From NCBI GenBank assembly GCA_963733395.1, contig CAVTCZ010000013.1, positions 62,001-126,000 on the forward strand: DNA of 64,000 bases, read 5' to 3'. How positions within the stretch are numbered: the stretch's first letter is position 1; each line of letters begins with the position of its first letter. This document shows, one piece after another, positions 8,898-17,359 of this stretch. Made by a program: the position numbers and the translations under genes. Under the pieces are notes generated by a model that was not told the DNA's origin, searched no databases, and saw nothing but the letters and a program-made list of their open reading frames with translations. The DNA comes from JADKAV01 sp963733395 (GTDB lineage: Bacteria; Actinomycetota; Actinomycetes; S36-B12; UBA10799).

Positions 8898-9090
8898 CCC
8901 GGCTCGCTACTGTCGGGTGAAGGATATGGCTTGCTGCGCCTGGTCTGGTCCGCTGCTCTTCCCGATGACACACCTGTCGCTGTCGGAGGCCTGTGCGGGC
9001 CGATACCACCCGCGCCTTCCCGTTGGGTGCCAGGGCGATCACGCTGAAGCTGGGCTTGTACAGCCGCCCGGTGATCCGCTTGTACCCTGC

Positions 9091-9771
9091 CTACCCGCGG
9101 TCACCGCCGTGATTGCGGGTATCCCTGGATCCCCCGGCGTCCCGCCGTGCTTCTGGCCCGTCGGGGCTCCACGGGTGCGGCACCAGGGCTTCGGCGGCTT
9201 TGAGCAAGTCCGCGGCGTCCACTCGGGGGCTGGGGCTGCGCAGGGTGGCCAGGTCCTCGGCGCCGAGGGTGAGCGCGGAGGCAGGCTGTACGGCAGTGCC
9301 GGCGATGATCCCCGGGATGGCGTCGCCCGGGTCCTCCGCTGGTGTCGTCCCGGTCCATGCGGCGCGGGCCGCCGGGTCGCGGTCGAGCAGGAATGCGGCC
9401 ACATAGGCCAGCGCGGCAGCGTGTTTGCACCAGTCGTAGTCGCACCCGTAGGGGCAGGTGCAGTCAGCGGCGACGCGGTCGGAGCCGGAGATGCTGGTGC
9501 GGTCCAGTCGGACCTGGTAGGGCTTGGCGCCGGTGCCCTGGATCTGTGCGGAGAAGCCCTCGTGCTCGACCTGGACTGCGACGACCTGCCCGGCGCGGGC
9601 GTAGGTGCGCCCGCGGGCGAGGATCGTCGCGCGGGTTTCCACCTCGGCGGCCGCGATGAGTTCCAATGCCAGCGGGTCGGTGACCTTGCCGGGCTTGGCG
9701 ACGACCACACCGCCTTCCACCGACCGCCGCGGCGGGGGACGGTAGTAGTCGACCCAGCGCGCGCGGCTCAT
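9091..9771 (-). CDS. SWIM zinc-finger protein
   Basis: A SWIM finger (CxC...CxH) is visible around residues 105-120: CTCPYGCDYDWCKHAAAL. SWIM domains bind DNA or proteins and, in actinobacteria, SWIM proteins are commonly encoded next to SNF2 helicases. The ATG at 9771 overlaps the SNF2 stop by 4 nt (ATGA), so the two are translationally coupled, and I infer that they act together. The start MSRARWVDYY is preferred over a frame extension to 10014, which would run through the helicase gene. Length is 226 residues. The C-terminus after about residue 190 is low-complexity, charged and Gly rich. Confidence 0.85.
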   Translation of the reverse strand: MSRARWVDYYRPPPRRSVEGGVVVAKPGKVTDPLALELIAAAEVETRATILARGRTYARAGQVVAVQVEHEGFSAQIQGTGAKPYQVRLDRTSISGSDRVAADCTCPYGCDYDWCKHAAALAYVAAFLLDRDPAARAAWTGTTPAEDPGDAIPGIIAGTAVQPASALTLGAEDLATLRSPSPRVDAADLLKAAEALVPHPWSPDGPEARRDAGGSRDTRNHGGDRG

Positions 9772-10409
9772 TCGAGAACCCGCTCGCGGACCAGGCCGAC
9801 CAGTGCGGACAGGTCGGCGTCGGACAACTCGGTGATGGCCGACTCGGTGGAGCGGACCACGGACGCGGCCAGTTCCCGCTTGGCGGTCAGGGCTTCGTCG
9901 ATGCGATCCTCCAGCGTCCCGGGGCAGACCAGGACGTGTACCGAGACCTTCTGGTGCTGACCGATCCGCCACACGCGGTCCGAGGCCTGGTCCTCGACGG
10001 CCGGGTTCCACCACCGGTCGAGGTGGATCACATGGTTGGCGCGCACCAGCGTCAGCCCGGTACCGCCGGCCTTCAGCGAGGCGATCAGGATCGGCGGGCC
10101 GTCGGGCTCACCGAATGCCGCCACAGTCGCCGAGCGGGCCTTCCTGCTGTCGGATCCGGTGAGGGTGGCCACCTCCACGCCGAGCGTGTCGTGCAGGTGG
10201 GCGGCCAGATCGGGCACGAACGAGGCGAACTGCGTGAACACGACGACCGCTTGGCCCTCGTCGACGATCTGTGCGCACAAGTCGACCAGCCGGGTCACCT
10301 TGCCCGACCGGTCGCCCAACCGACGACGGGATTCGGTGAGCAGGGCCGGATGCACGCAGATCTGCTTGAGCCTGGAGATCCCGCCGAGTACCGTGGCCCG
10401 CCGGCCCAT
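9768..10409 (-). CDS. SNF2 helicase, C-terminal half (helicase C domain), apparently split by a frameshift
   Basis: This 213-residue frame carries the second RecA-like domain of a SNF2/RapA-type ATPase: ISRLKQICVHPALL, VVVFTQFASF, TGSDSRKAR, the motif V region LKAGGTGLTL and motif VI DRVWRIGQ. Its ATG overlaps the stop of the upstream frame (TGATG at about 10407-10411). In full-length homologues this DNA is one continuous gene. Adding one base at the junction gives TRLMGRRATVLGG and a contiguous protein, so a sequencing or real frameshift is likelier than two separate genes. It ends in a 4-nt overlap with the SWIM gene. Confidence 0.8.
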   Translation of the reverse strand: MGRRATVLGGISRLKQICVHPALLTESRRRLGDRSGKVTRLVDLCAQIVDEGQAVVVFTQFASFVPDLAAHLHDTLGVEVATLTGSDSRKARSATVAAFGEPDGPPILIASLKAGGTGLTLVRANHVIHLDRWWNPAVEDQASDRVWRIGQHQKVSVHVLVCPGTLEDRIDEALTAKRELAASVVRSTESAITELSDADLSALVGLVRERVLE

Positions 10410-12523
10410 CAGCGGGTGCGCCCGGGGGTTGCCCGTTCACCGGCGGCGGCCTGGCGAAGCTCCTCGAGGGTGCCCAGCATGTCGGCGACGACCGCCTCGT
10501 AGGCGCCGACCTGTTCGTGGGTCAGGGTGCAGTCCGCGCGGATGACCTGTCGGTCGGGAAGGTCGGGCAGGATGCCGGGATCGGTCTTGACGCGCCGCAG
10601 CAGGAACGGTCCGATCACGGCTCGCAGACGGGCCACCTCGTCGGGGTCACCGCCGGCGTAGCGGGTGGTGAACTGCTTGCGGCGCGGGAGCAGCCCCGGC
10701 TGGGCGAACGCCATCAGCGACCACAGGTCCCCGAGGTGGTTCTCGACCGGGGTTCCGGTGACCACCAGGCGGTGGGTGGCGGTGAGTGCGCGGGCTGCGC
10801 GGGCGGCCCGGGTGTCCGGGTTCTTGATCGCCTGCGCCTCGTCCAGCACGACCCGGTGCCAGGCGACCTCGGCCAGGGTCTCGTCGCGGGCGAGCAGCCC
10901 GTAGGTGGTCACCACCACATCGGCGTCCGCCGCCGCCTCGGCCACAGCGCCACGGGCGACGCCGTGGAAGGCGGTCACCCGCAGCCCCGGGGTGAACTGG
11001 GCAGCCTGCCGCGCCCAGGTGTCCACCAGCGTCACCGGGCACACGACCAACGTGGGACCCGGGTGGTCGGACTGGATCCAGGTGAGCACCTGCAGCGTCT
11101 TGCCCAGACCCATGTCGTCGGCCAGGATCCCGCCGACGTGGTTGTCCGCCAGCCACGCCAGCCAGTCGACCCCGGCGCACTGGTAGGGCCGCAGCGTGGC
11201 CACCACCCCCTCCGGCGGTGGGATCGGCCGGGCCGGCTTCAGTCCCTGCGGCAGCACGTGCTCCACGGCGACTTCCATGCCCTCGAACGCCTCGTCGGCC
11301 AGCAGGTCGCCGGTGCTGACCGGACGGTGCAGCCGGCGGGCAAGGGCGGCCAATCGCTGGGTGTCCTGCGGCCCGATCCGCAGCCAGCGGCCCCGCACCG
11401 ATACCAACTCGGATTTCGAGGCCGCGAGGGCGGCGAGATCCTGCGCGGACAGCGGCTCACCGTCGACCAGCACCTCGGCTTCCAGACCCAGCCCGGTCAC
11501 GCTCAACGTGCCGGTCCCGGACCCGGCCTGGGAGAGTCGTCGCCGCACGGGTGCCGCGCGCAGCAGCCCGCCCGGGGCGATCACGTCGAAGCCGCCGGCC
11601 TGCAGCCGGGGTGCGACCTGGTCCAGGAACAGCAGCACCTCCGCGTCGGCCAGCCCGACGACGGCCCCGTCTGCCAATCCGTCCACCAGTTCGGCCAGGC
11701 CGGTGCCCCACGCCCGCCGCAGCATCAGCATCTCCGTGGCGCGGAACTGTTGCCACACGTCGGGCGGGACCTCGAACAGGGCCGGGTCCGCGCTGGCCCA
11801 CGGCAGCCGGGTGGTCGGCTCGTCGATGCGGATCGCCAGCGGCGCCACGGTCCATGCGTCGGGGGTCTTGGGGTCGACGGCGGCTTCGGGATCCGGTGGG
11901 CTGAGCACCAGGGCCAGGCGCGTGTTCGCCCCGGCCCGGGCGGTCACATGATCCGCCCACATGGTCGCCCCACGCCGGCCCGATCTGGCCCGCGACCAGT
12001 CGAGCGGCACATCGGTCTGCTCCAGCCCGGCAGCGATCCGGGCGGCCACCACGTCGTCGACGAATCCCTGCAGCCGGACCTCTGGCTCGTCGTCGACCAC
12101 CACCCCCGCCGCGAGGCAGGCCCGCAGGGAAGCGTCCAGCGCGCCCGCCAGCGTCGGCCCGGGGGCCGCCCGCCACCGCCAGTCGGGGCCCTCGGGGACC
12201 GGTACCGCGCGGTCGTCCGCGGCACGGATGGCGGCTGCCGCGAGCCGGGCCAGCGCAACCGCACGGCCGGTTGCCGGGCCCGCCGCTCCCGCCGATGCCG
12301 GATCCAGCAGGTCGGCCAACCGGGGCCCGAGGTGCGCATCGACGACCACTGGCCAGACCCGCCCGGGGGCCATCCCGCCGGGCAGCGGCAGCGAGCGCAT
12401 CACGCCCCGGCCCTCGCCGGTCGCTGTGGTCCACAGCCCGTCGCGATCCAGTAGCAGGTCCACGCCGGGCCGGGCGGGGGCGCGCCTACGGGCACTTGAC
12501 CTCGACGCCGCTGGCTTGGCCAC
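10409..12523 (-). CDS. SNF2-family DNA helicase, N-terminal half (ATPase domain)
   Basis: The 704-residue frame starts at GTG 12523 behind a -10-like TAGCCT. The first ~430 residues match the helicase-associated N-terminal region of bacterial SNF2 proteins. The ATPase motifs follow: LADDMGLGKTLQVL (Walker A) near residue 465, TYGLLARDETL, and DEAQ in VVLDEAQAIKN near residue 561, then GTPVENHLGDLWSL. The C-terminal RecA lobe lies in the next frame (9768-10409). Together they would form a protein of about 918 residues, normal for bacterial SNF2 helicases, which translocate on double-stranded DNA. Its partner is probably the coupled SWIM protein. Confidence 0.88.
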   Translation of the reverse strand: MAKPAASRSSARRRAPARPGVDLLLDRDGLWTTATGEGRGVMRSLPLPGGMAPGRVWPVVVDAHLGPRLADLLDPASAGAAGPATGRAVALARLAAAAIRAADDRAVPVPEGPDWRWRAAPGPTLAGALDASLRACLAAGVVVDDEPEVRLQGFVDDVVAARIAAGLEQTDVPLDWSRARSGRRGATMWADHVTARAGANTRLALVLSPPDPEAAVDPKTPDAWTVAPLAIRIDEPTTRLPWASADPALFEVPPDVWQQFRATEMLMLRRAWGTGLAELVDGLADGAVVGLADAEVLLFLDQVAPRLQAGGFDVIAPGGLLRAAPVRRRLSQAGSGTGTLSVTGLGLEAEVLVDGEPLSAQDLAALAASKSELVSVRGRWLRIGPQDTQRLAALARRLHRPVSTGDLLADEAFEGMEVAVEHVLPQGLKPARPIPPPEGVVATLRPYQCAGVDWLAWLADNHVGGILADDMGLGKTLQVLTWIQSDHPGPTLVVCPVTLVDTWARQAAQFTPGLRVTAFHGVARGAVAEAAADADVVVTTYGLLARDETLAEVAWHRVVLDEAQAIKNPDTRAARAARALTATHRLVVTGTPVENHLGDLWSLMAFAQPGLLPRRKQFTTRYAGGDPDEVARLRAVIGPFLLRRVKTDPGILPDLPDRQVIRADCTLTHEQVGAYEAVVADMLGTLEELRQAAAGERATPGRTR

Positions 12524-12529
12524 CAGCCC

Positions 12530-12535
12530 AGGCTA
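12530..12535 (-). promoter_or_regulatory. Candidate -10 box (TAGCCT) for the SNF2 gene
   Basis: On the minus strand TAGCCT ends 6 nt before GTG 12523 with no Shine-Dalgarno between them, consistent with a leaderless transcript. Confidence 0.45.
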
Positions 12536-12583
12536 AGCCACCCGTTCTACGGCTCGTTCTCAGACCCGGGAGGGTCCGGGGGT

Positions 12584-15478
12584 TCAGGAGCGCCCTGCCC
12601 GGAAGTCGGCATCCATGGCCACAGCCGCGCGCCGGCCGTCACCGACGGCGGCCGCGATCGTGCCGGCGCCGCGTACGAGGTCGCCGCCCGCGAACAGCGG
12701 ACCAGCGACCCGCTGGGTGCTCGGATCCGTGGCGATCAGTCCGCCGGGTCCCACCAGGTCCCCGAGGTGGTCGGCCAGATCGGGTGGTAGGCGCTGGCCG
12801 ATCGCAGTGACGATGAGGTCCGCCGGAATCTCCTCGATCAGCTCGGGATCCAGGACCGGGTCGAACCGCCCGGCCGCATCGAACACCTGCGTACAGGCGG
12901 CCAGCACCAGGCCCTCGTCCGAGCAGGCCTGCGGACCGTAGCCGCTGCGCAGGCGGACGCCGGCGTCGAGCAGTTCCTGGACCTCCGTGGGCGTGGCCGG
13001 CATGGCAGCTTGCTGTTCCACACACGCCAGGGTCACACTGCTCGCCCCCGCCCGGACAGCAGCGAGGGCGGCGTCCGCGGCCACCGACCCGCCGCCGATG
13101 ACCACGACATGTTGGTCCTTCGGCGCAGCTGTGCCCGCGTAGACCCCACCGAGGAAGTCGAACGCATCGACGACCTGATCGCCGCGGGCACCCGGGATCT
13201 GCAGACTCCGTCCGGACCACAGCCCGGCGGCGAGGAAGACGGCGTCGAAGTCCTGGCTCAGCTCGGCCAAGGAGACGTCAGTGCCCAGTGCAGTGCCCAT
13301 CCGCAGGGTGATCCGGTCGGATGACATCCCGGCCAGCTCCCGGTCGAGGACGCCGGCGGGCAACCGCTCTTCCGGAACCATGCCCGCGAGCATGCCGCCC
13401 GGGCGTTCCCGGGAGTCGATGATCACACTCTCGTGACCTGCGCGGGCCAGGAAATGGGCGCAGGTCAGCCCCGCCGGTCCGGCACCGACGATGGCCACGC
13501 GCCGACCGGTCAGCGGTGCGGTCACGGGTGTCCAGCCCGCGGGTCCGGCGGTGCGGGTCGCCCACTCGTGCAGGGATCTGATCCGCACGGACTCGTCGGC
13601 GTAGGTCAATCGGTGGCACTGGGATTCGCAGAGGAGCTCGGACGGGCAGATCTGGCCGCAGACCTCCGACAGGGGGTTCATCTCCCGCAACGCCCGGGCG
13701 GCTCCGATGACGTTGCCCGCCTCGATCCGCCGGATGAAGCCGGGGATGTCGATCCCGGCGGGGCAGCGGGGCGTGCACGTCGGCGCCTCGCACCAGTCGC
13801 ACTCGACCGCCGTGCGGGCGGCCAGGTTGGGATCCAGGGGAGTGCCAGGGGCGGGGAGGTCGGTGCGCCGGGAGCCCTGCACGTGGCGCACCACGTTCGG
13901 CGCTGAGCTCTTGGAGGCGTAGACCGGATGGCCGAGGTCCCCGAGGACCATGTTCGCTGCGCCGACCGCCGAGGCGGTGACGCTGACGACGCCCTCGCCC
14001 ATCGTGGTGCTGTCACCGACTGCGTACAACCCGGGCACTTCGGTGCGGGCGGCGAGGCGCTTCAGCAGGTGCTGACCCAGTTGCTGCTTGGGTCCGCCGA
14101 TGCCGCCCTTGGTCTTCAGCGTGAACCGCTCGATGGTGCTCGGGGTGCCCACGTCCATGGTTCGGACGTGCCCGCGCAGGCCGGGGAACCAGAGTCCCTC
14201 CAGGATGGCCAGCACCTCATCGGCGAACTCCGCCTTGCGCCGGACATAGTCCGGGCTCTGGTATTCGGGGTCGGTCGGCCGGGGCCAGTCGACTGGACCG
14301 GCCGAGCAGAGGATCGACATGCTGTGCGTGCCGGGCGGGCAGATCGAAGGGTCGTCGAGCGAGGGGATGTAGACGAAGTAGTTGTCCCGCTCCAGGACCG
14401 TGAGGTCGCCGATGAAGGCCTCGATGTTGCGGGTGCCCGCAGGGATCGCCTCGGCGTCGACGGACAGGTAGATGACCACCGCACTCAGCGTCTGGGCCAG
14501 GCCGGCCGCCCACTCGCGGCGTTCCTCGGGCAGATGCTCGGGGGCGATCAGCCGGCCGTACAACTGGAACACGTCTGCGTCCGAGACCACCGCGCGCGCA
14601 GCGATCCGGGTGCCGTCATCCAGGGTCACTCCCGTGGCGCGGCCGTCGTCGATCGTGATCTCGGTGACCAGGTGGCGGTAGAGGACCTGCCCGCCGTTCT
14701 TCTCGAGGGCCTTCTCCAGCTTGTTGGGCAGCATCTGCGGGGAGCCGGCCGGGTAGCAGGCGCCGCCGTCGTCGCCCCGGACGTCATGGGTGCTGCACAC
14801 CACCGCCGCGCCGAGCATGAGCGGGGTCTCCTCGATCGTCGTGCAGTAGCAGGAGGCGAGCAGCAGGTCGAAGAAGCCTTCGAGTTCCGGGTCGTGCAGG
14901 TGCTTGTCGAACAGGGACTTCAACGACTTGTTCATGATCGACGGCATCCGGGCGGTCACCAGCGGATGGCGCATCAGCATCTTCAGGGCATCGGAGCGTG
15001 GCATCGCATCCGGGCTCATCGGCAAGGGCGACAGGGTCATCATGTGGAAGATGTCGAAGCAGTCGTCGTAGAAGCCGTCGATCTGCTCCGCCTTGCCGGG
15101 GAAGGCGGCGTTGAGTTCCTCGCGGTAGCGTGCGAAGTCCCGCCAGAAGGTCACCGAGCGGCCGCCGCTGAAGTGCATCCGGTACAACGACTCGTGCGCG
15201 ATCATGTCGATCGGCTCGGCCAGTTCGTTCATCACGAACAGATGCGGCGATGCGGAATTGGGCGCCCAGCCGAACAGCAGGGCAGCGCCGGCGTCCATCG
15301 CGGTGCCATTGCGCTTGATCGAGGTGCACACCCCGCCGGGCAGGTAGTGCTGCTCGACCACGAGCACGGACAGCCCGCGGTTGGCCAGCAGCGCCCCGGC
15401 CGTGATCCCGCCTATCCCTGCACCCACGACGACGACGTCGTACTCGTCCTCCACAACCGCGTTGCTCGTGAACGGCAT
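12584..15478 (-). CDS. Fusion flavoprotein: CrtI/retinol-saturase-like domain plus GltD-like oxidoreductase module
   Basis: The first ~500 of 964 residues form a phytoene-desaturase/carotenoid-isomerase-like FAD enzyme. Rossmann GxGxxG is seen in VVVVGAGIGGITAG, and YAVGDSTTMGEGV closes the FAD fold near residue 475. A linker follows, then a Cys-rich segment from about residue 558 (CDWCEAP, CTPRCPAG, VCGQICPSELLCESQC). This resembles the 4Fe-4S-binding N-terminus of glutamate synthase small subunit and dihydropyrimidine dehydrogenase. A second FAD site (VAIVGAGPAGLTCA, near 659) and an NAD(P) site (VVVIGGGSVAADAALA) follow. I infer electron flow from NAD(P)H through the GltD-like half to the CrtI-like half. 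The start has GGAGGG upstream. Substrate unknown. Confidence 0.85.
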   Translation of the reverse strand: MPFTSNAVVEDEYDVVVVGAGIGGITAGALLANRGLSVLVVEQHYLPGGVCTSIKRNGTAMDAGAALLFGWAPNSASPHLFVMNELAEPIDMIAHESLYRMHFSGGRSVTFWRDFARYREELNAAFPGKAEQIDGFYDDCFDIFHMMTLSPLPMSPDAMPRSDALKMLMRHPLVTARMPSIMNKSLKSLFDKHLHDPELEGFFDLLLASCYCTTIEETPLMLGAAVVCSTHDVRGDDGGACYPAGSPQMLPNKLEKALEKNGGQVLYRHLVTEITIDDGRATGVTLDDGTRIAARAVVSDADVFQLYGRLIAPEHLPEERREWAAGLAQTLSAVVIYLSVDAEAIPAGTRNIEAFIGDLTVLERDNYFVYIPSLDDPSICPPGTHSMSILCSAGPVDWPRPTDPEYQSPDYVRRKAEFADEVLAILEGLWFPGLRGHVRTMDVGTPSTIERFTLKTKGGIGGPKQQLGQHLLKRLAARTEVPGLYAVGDSTTMGEGVVSVTASAVGAANMVLGDLGHPVYASKSSAPNVVRHVQGSRRTDLPAPGTPLDPNLAARTAVECDWCEAPTCTPRCPAGIDIPGFIRRIEAGNVIGAARALREMNPLSEVCGQICPSELLCESQCHRLTYADESVRIRSLHEWATRTAGPAGWTPVTAPLTGRRVAIVGAGPAGLTCAHFLARAGHESVIIDSRERPGGMLAGMVPEERLPAGVLDRELAGMSSDRITLRMGTALGTDVSLAELSQDFDAVFLAAGLWSGRSLQIPGARGDQVVDAFDFLGGVYAGTAAPKDQHVVVIGGGSVAADAALAAVRAGASSVTLACVEQQAAMPATPTEVQELLDAGVRLRSGYGPQACSDEGLVLAACTQVFDAAGRFDPVLDPELIEEIPADLIVTAIGQRLPPDLADHLGDLVGPGGLIATDPSTQRVAGPLFAGGDLVRGAGTIAAAVGDGRRAAVAMDADFRAGRS

Positions 15479-15638
15479 GTGACCCTCCGGAGTGCACGTG
15501 CCACCCCGGTGGTCGTCGCCCCAGCGGTTCGAGTGCCACTGCGCGTTGCGAGGGCTACCGGATGACTGCTTCTGACGCTAGCGGAACCGCCGCGCGGATG
15601 GCCGTGCCGCGGCTCCGGGGGTGGGGGGTCAGGTCGCG

Positions 15639-15729
15639 CGAGTGGTGCGCGGTTGCTGGTTCTGCAGGGCCCCCGAATCGACAACGGTGCAACGATCGTG
15701 GCGGAGGGGGCGCAACGGTGCAACAGTCG
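15639..15729. repeat. Family A palindromic element, three-unit variant
   Basis: One direct unit (15639-15659, CGAGTGGTGCGCGGTTGCTG plus one base) faces two inverted units ending at 15698 and 15729. The two inverted units are spaced exactly 31 bp, as in the complete copies elsewhere. The first direct unit of the four-unit pattern is missing, and the central interval is 60 rather than 58 bp. It sits upstream of the CrtI-like fusion gene and downstream of the YdeI-like gene; the gap 15479-15832 contains no gene. Confidence 0.7.
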
Positions 15730-15832
15730 CGGCCCAGGATCCCGGTTTGCAGGTGTCAGGGCCCCGACAACTGACTCCTCCCGCACGCAGAGTTCAGCAT
15801 CCTCACAATCGCCCGCGACGAAGGGGGCGGGG

Positions 15833-16411
15833 TCAGCCGCGCAGGCGCTCGTTGCGGGCTGCCGCCTCGGCGATCTTCAAGATCCGGGCGGTCCGGGTGG
15901 CCGGCCGCACGGCCATAGCCACCCAACTCAGCAACTGTTTGCGTGCCGATGGTGGGAAGGCGGTGAAGTTGGCTGCCGCGGGGGGATGCGCGGCCAGCGC
16001 TGCGGCCAGATCGTCGGGGACCTCGAGTCGCTCTGCGGATTCGAGGATCTGCCACGAACCGTTGGCCTTCGCGCGCTCGATGGCCGCGAGCCCCGCCGGC
16101 GCCATCCGGCCCTCCGTGATCAGTCGCGCGACCCGGGCCTTGTTCGACGCCGCCCACACACTGCGCGGCTTTCGCGGCGCGAAGTAGAGGCGCCCGCGGT
16201 CATCGTCGTACCGGCCGCCGGTGCTGTCGACCCACCCGAAGCACAGGGCCTCCTCGATCGCGGCCTCGTAGTCCAGGCCGACCCGGCCGGACCGGGAACG
16301 CCAGGTCACGAGCCAGGCGCCGCGAGCGGTGGCGTGGTTCGCTGCCAGCCATGCGCGCCATGTGGCACGGTCGTCCGCGTGGACGTGCGGAGCCTCGTCG
16401 AGCGCTGACAC
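15833..16411 (-). CDS. YdeI/OmpD-associated family protein
   Basis: The sequence matches the YdeI family (bacteriocin-protection/OmpD-associated). It has the N-terminal WRAWLAANH region, EEALCFGWVDS, the KPRSVWAASNKARVARLI stretch and a C-terminal PPSARKQLLSWV...ARNERL helix. Proteins of this family are small, cytosolic and poorly characterised; a link to stress or antimicrobial resistance has been proposed for some members. GTG 16411 is chosen as start (192 residues): a -10 box lies 6 nt upstream, and the longer ATG 16492 would leave almost no room for the divergent methyltransferase promoter. Confidence 0.8.
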   Translation of the reverse strand: MSALDEAPHVHADDRATWRAWLAANHATARGAWLVTWRSRSGRVGLDYEAAIEEALCFGWVDSTGGRYDDDRGRLYFAPRKPRSVWAASNKARVARLITEGRMAPAGLAAIERAKANGSWQILESAERLEVPDDLAAALAAHPPAAANFTAFPPSARKQLLSWVAMAVRPATRTARILKIAEAAARNERLRG

Positions 16412-16417
16412 GCCTGC

Positions 16418-16423
16418 AGTGTA
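16418..16423 (-). promoter_or_regulatory. Candidate -10 box (TACACT) for the YdeI-like gene
   Basis: TACACT on the minus strand ends 6 nt before GTG 16411. This supports that GTG as the start of a leaderless mRNA. Confidence 0.4.
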
Positions 16424-16503
16424 GGTCGGTGAGACCGTGGCGGCGGGTGCGCCGGGCATCTGCGACCGCCTAGCGCTCGAGCCAGGCCTCATGGGAGGAA
16501 CAC

Positions 16504-17277
16504 GTGCGTTCGCAGAAGGAGCGGGACCCCAGCTACCTGGACATGCAGGCGCAGATCGGGATCACCAAGCACAACGGCGGCTACCCGGCGACCGATCGCC
16601 TGCTGGACATGTGTCGGGCCCGTGGGGCTCGCGAGGTGCTGTACGTCGGGTCGGGTATCGGGGTCGGTCCCAGTTACCTGGCCAGCACGCTCGGATGTCG
16701 CGTCGCAGCAGTCGACGTCTCGCCCAAGATGCTGGACTGGACCAGGGTCCGGGTGCGGCGGGACGGTGTGGCGCACCTGGTCGCCCCGATCCAAGCGGAT
16801 GTGCTAGCCCTGCCGTTCTCGGACGGCCGGTTCGATCTCGTCCTGGTCGAGTCCGTCCTGGCGTTCGTGGCGGACAAGCAACTGGCGCTGGCCGAGTGCG
16901 TACGGGTCACCCGGCCCGGCGGCTGGGTTGGCATGAATGAGACCGTTTGGCGGGATGAGCCACCAGCGGGCGACCTGGTACTCGACGCCAACGCGCTCGG
17001 AACGTTCCTGCCGACGCAGCGCGAGTGGCGAGCCCTGTGGGCGGACTCGGACCTGGTGGACCAGGCTCATGAGTTCAGCGACATCGCGATCGGCGAGGAG
17101 GCCCGCAGCAGGATCACGTGGATCGGCTGGCGCTGGCTGCTGCCCGCCTGGGGACGGGCCATCCGGATCGCTGTGAGCGACGCCGGAGCCCGCCGGGCGC
17201 TGCGTGAGCAGATGAGTTACCCACCGTCGCTCGCCGCCCTGATGGGGTACGTGCTCTCGGCGGGGCGTCGCGGTTAG
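16504..17277 (+). CDS. Class I SAM-dependent methyltransferase
   Basis: Start GTG 16504 follows GGGAGGA closely. The Rossmann methyltransferase core is clear: motif I EVLYVGSGIGVGPSYLA near residue 43, the acidic residue after strand 2 in VAAVDVSP, DVLALPFSDGRFDLVL (motif II) and RVTRPGGWVGMNE (post-II/III). The acceptor substrate is unknown; the overall layout resembles ubiE/sterol-type small-molecule methyltransferases. Length is 257 residues. A second, unrelated methyltransferase with a zinc ribbon follows 82 bp downstream, so the two may be co-transcribed. Confidence 0.85.
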   Translation: MRSQKERDPSYLDMQAQIGITKHNGGYPATDRLLDMCRARGAREVLYVGSGIGVGPSYLASTLGCRVAAVDVSPKMLDWTRVRVRRDGVAHLVAPIQADVLALPFSDGRFDLVLVESVLAFVADKQLALAECVRVTRPGGWVGMNETVWRDEPPAGDLVLDANALGTFLPTQREWRALWADSDLVDQAHEFSDIAIGEEARSRITWIGWRWLLPAWGRAIRIAVSDAGARRALREQMSYPPSLAALMGYVLSAGRRG

Positions 17278-17359
17278 GCGTTAGCAGGCGCCGAACGGAG
17301 ACCCTGCATCGCCCGTGTCCCCGGGTACGCTGCCAGAAGGTGCGGATGCGGGAGGCCGG

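Noticed and set aside
10517..12454. 645-codon plus-strand ORF opposite the SNF2 gene
   Set aside because: It mirrors the codon phase of a recognised helicase, has no domain text, and is rich in Gly/Arg/Pro/His as expected for an antisense GC-rich shadow.
13928..15565. 545-codon plus-strand ORF opposite the CrtI-like fusion
   Set aside because: Antisense shadow of an unmistakable flavoprotein; composition and lack of motifs are typical of such artefacts.
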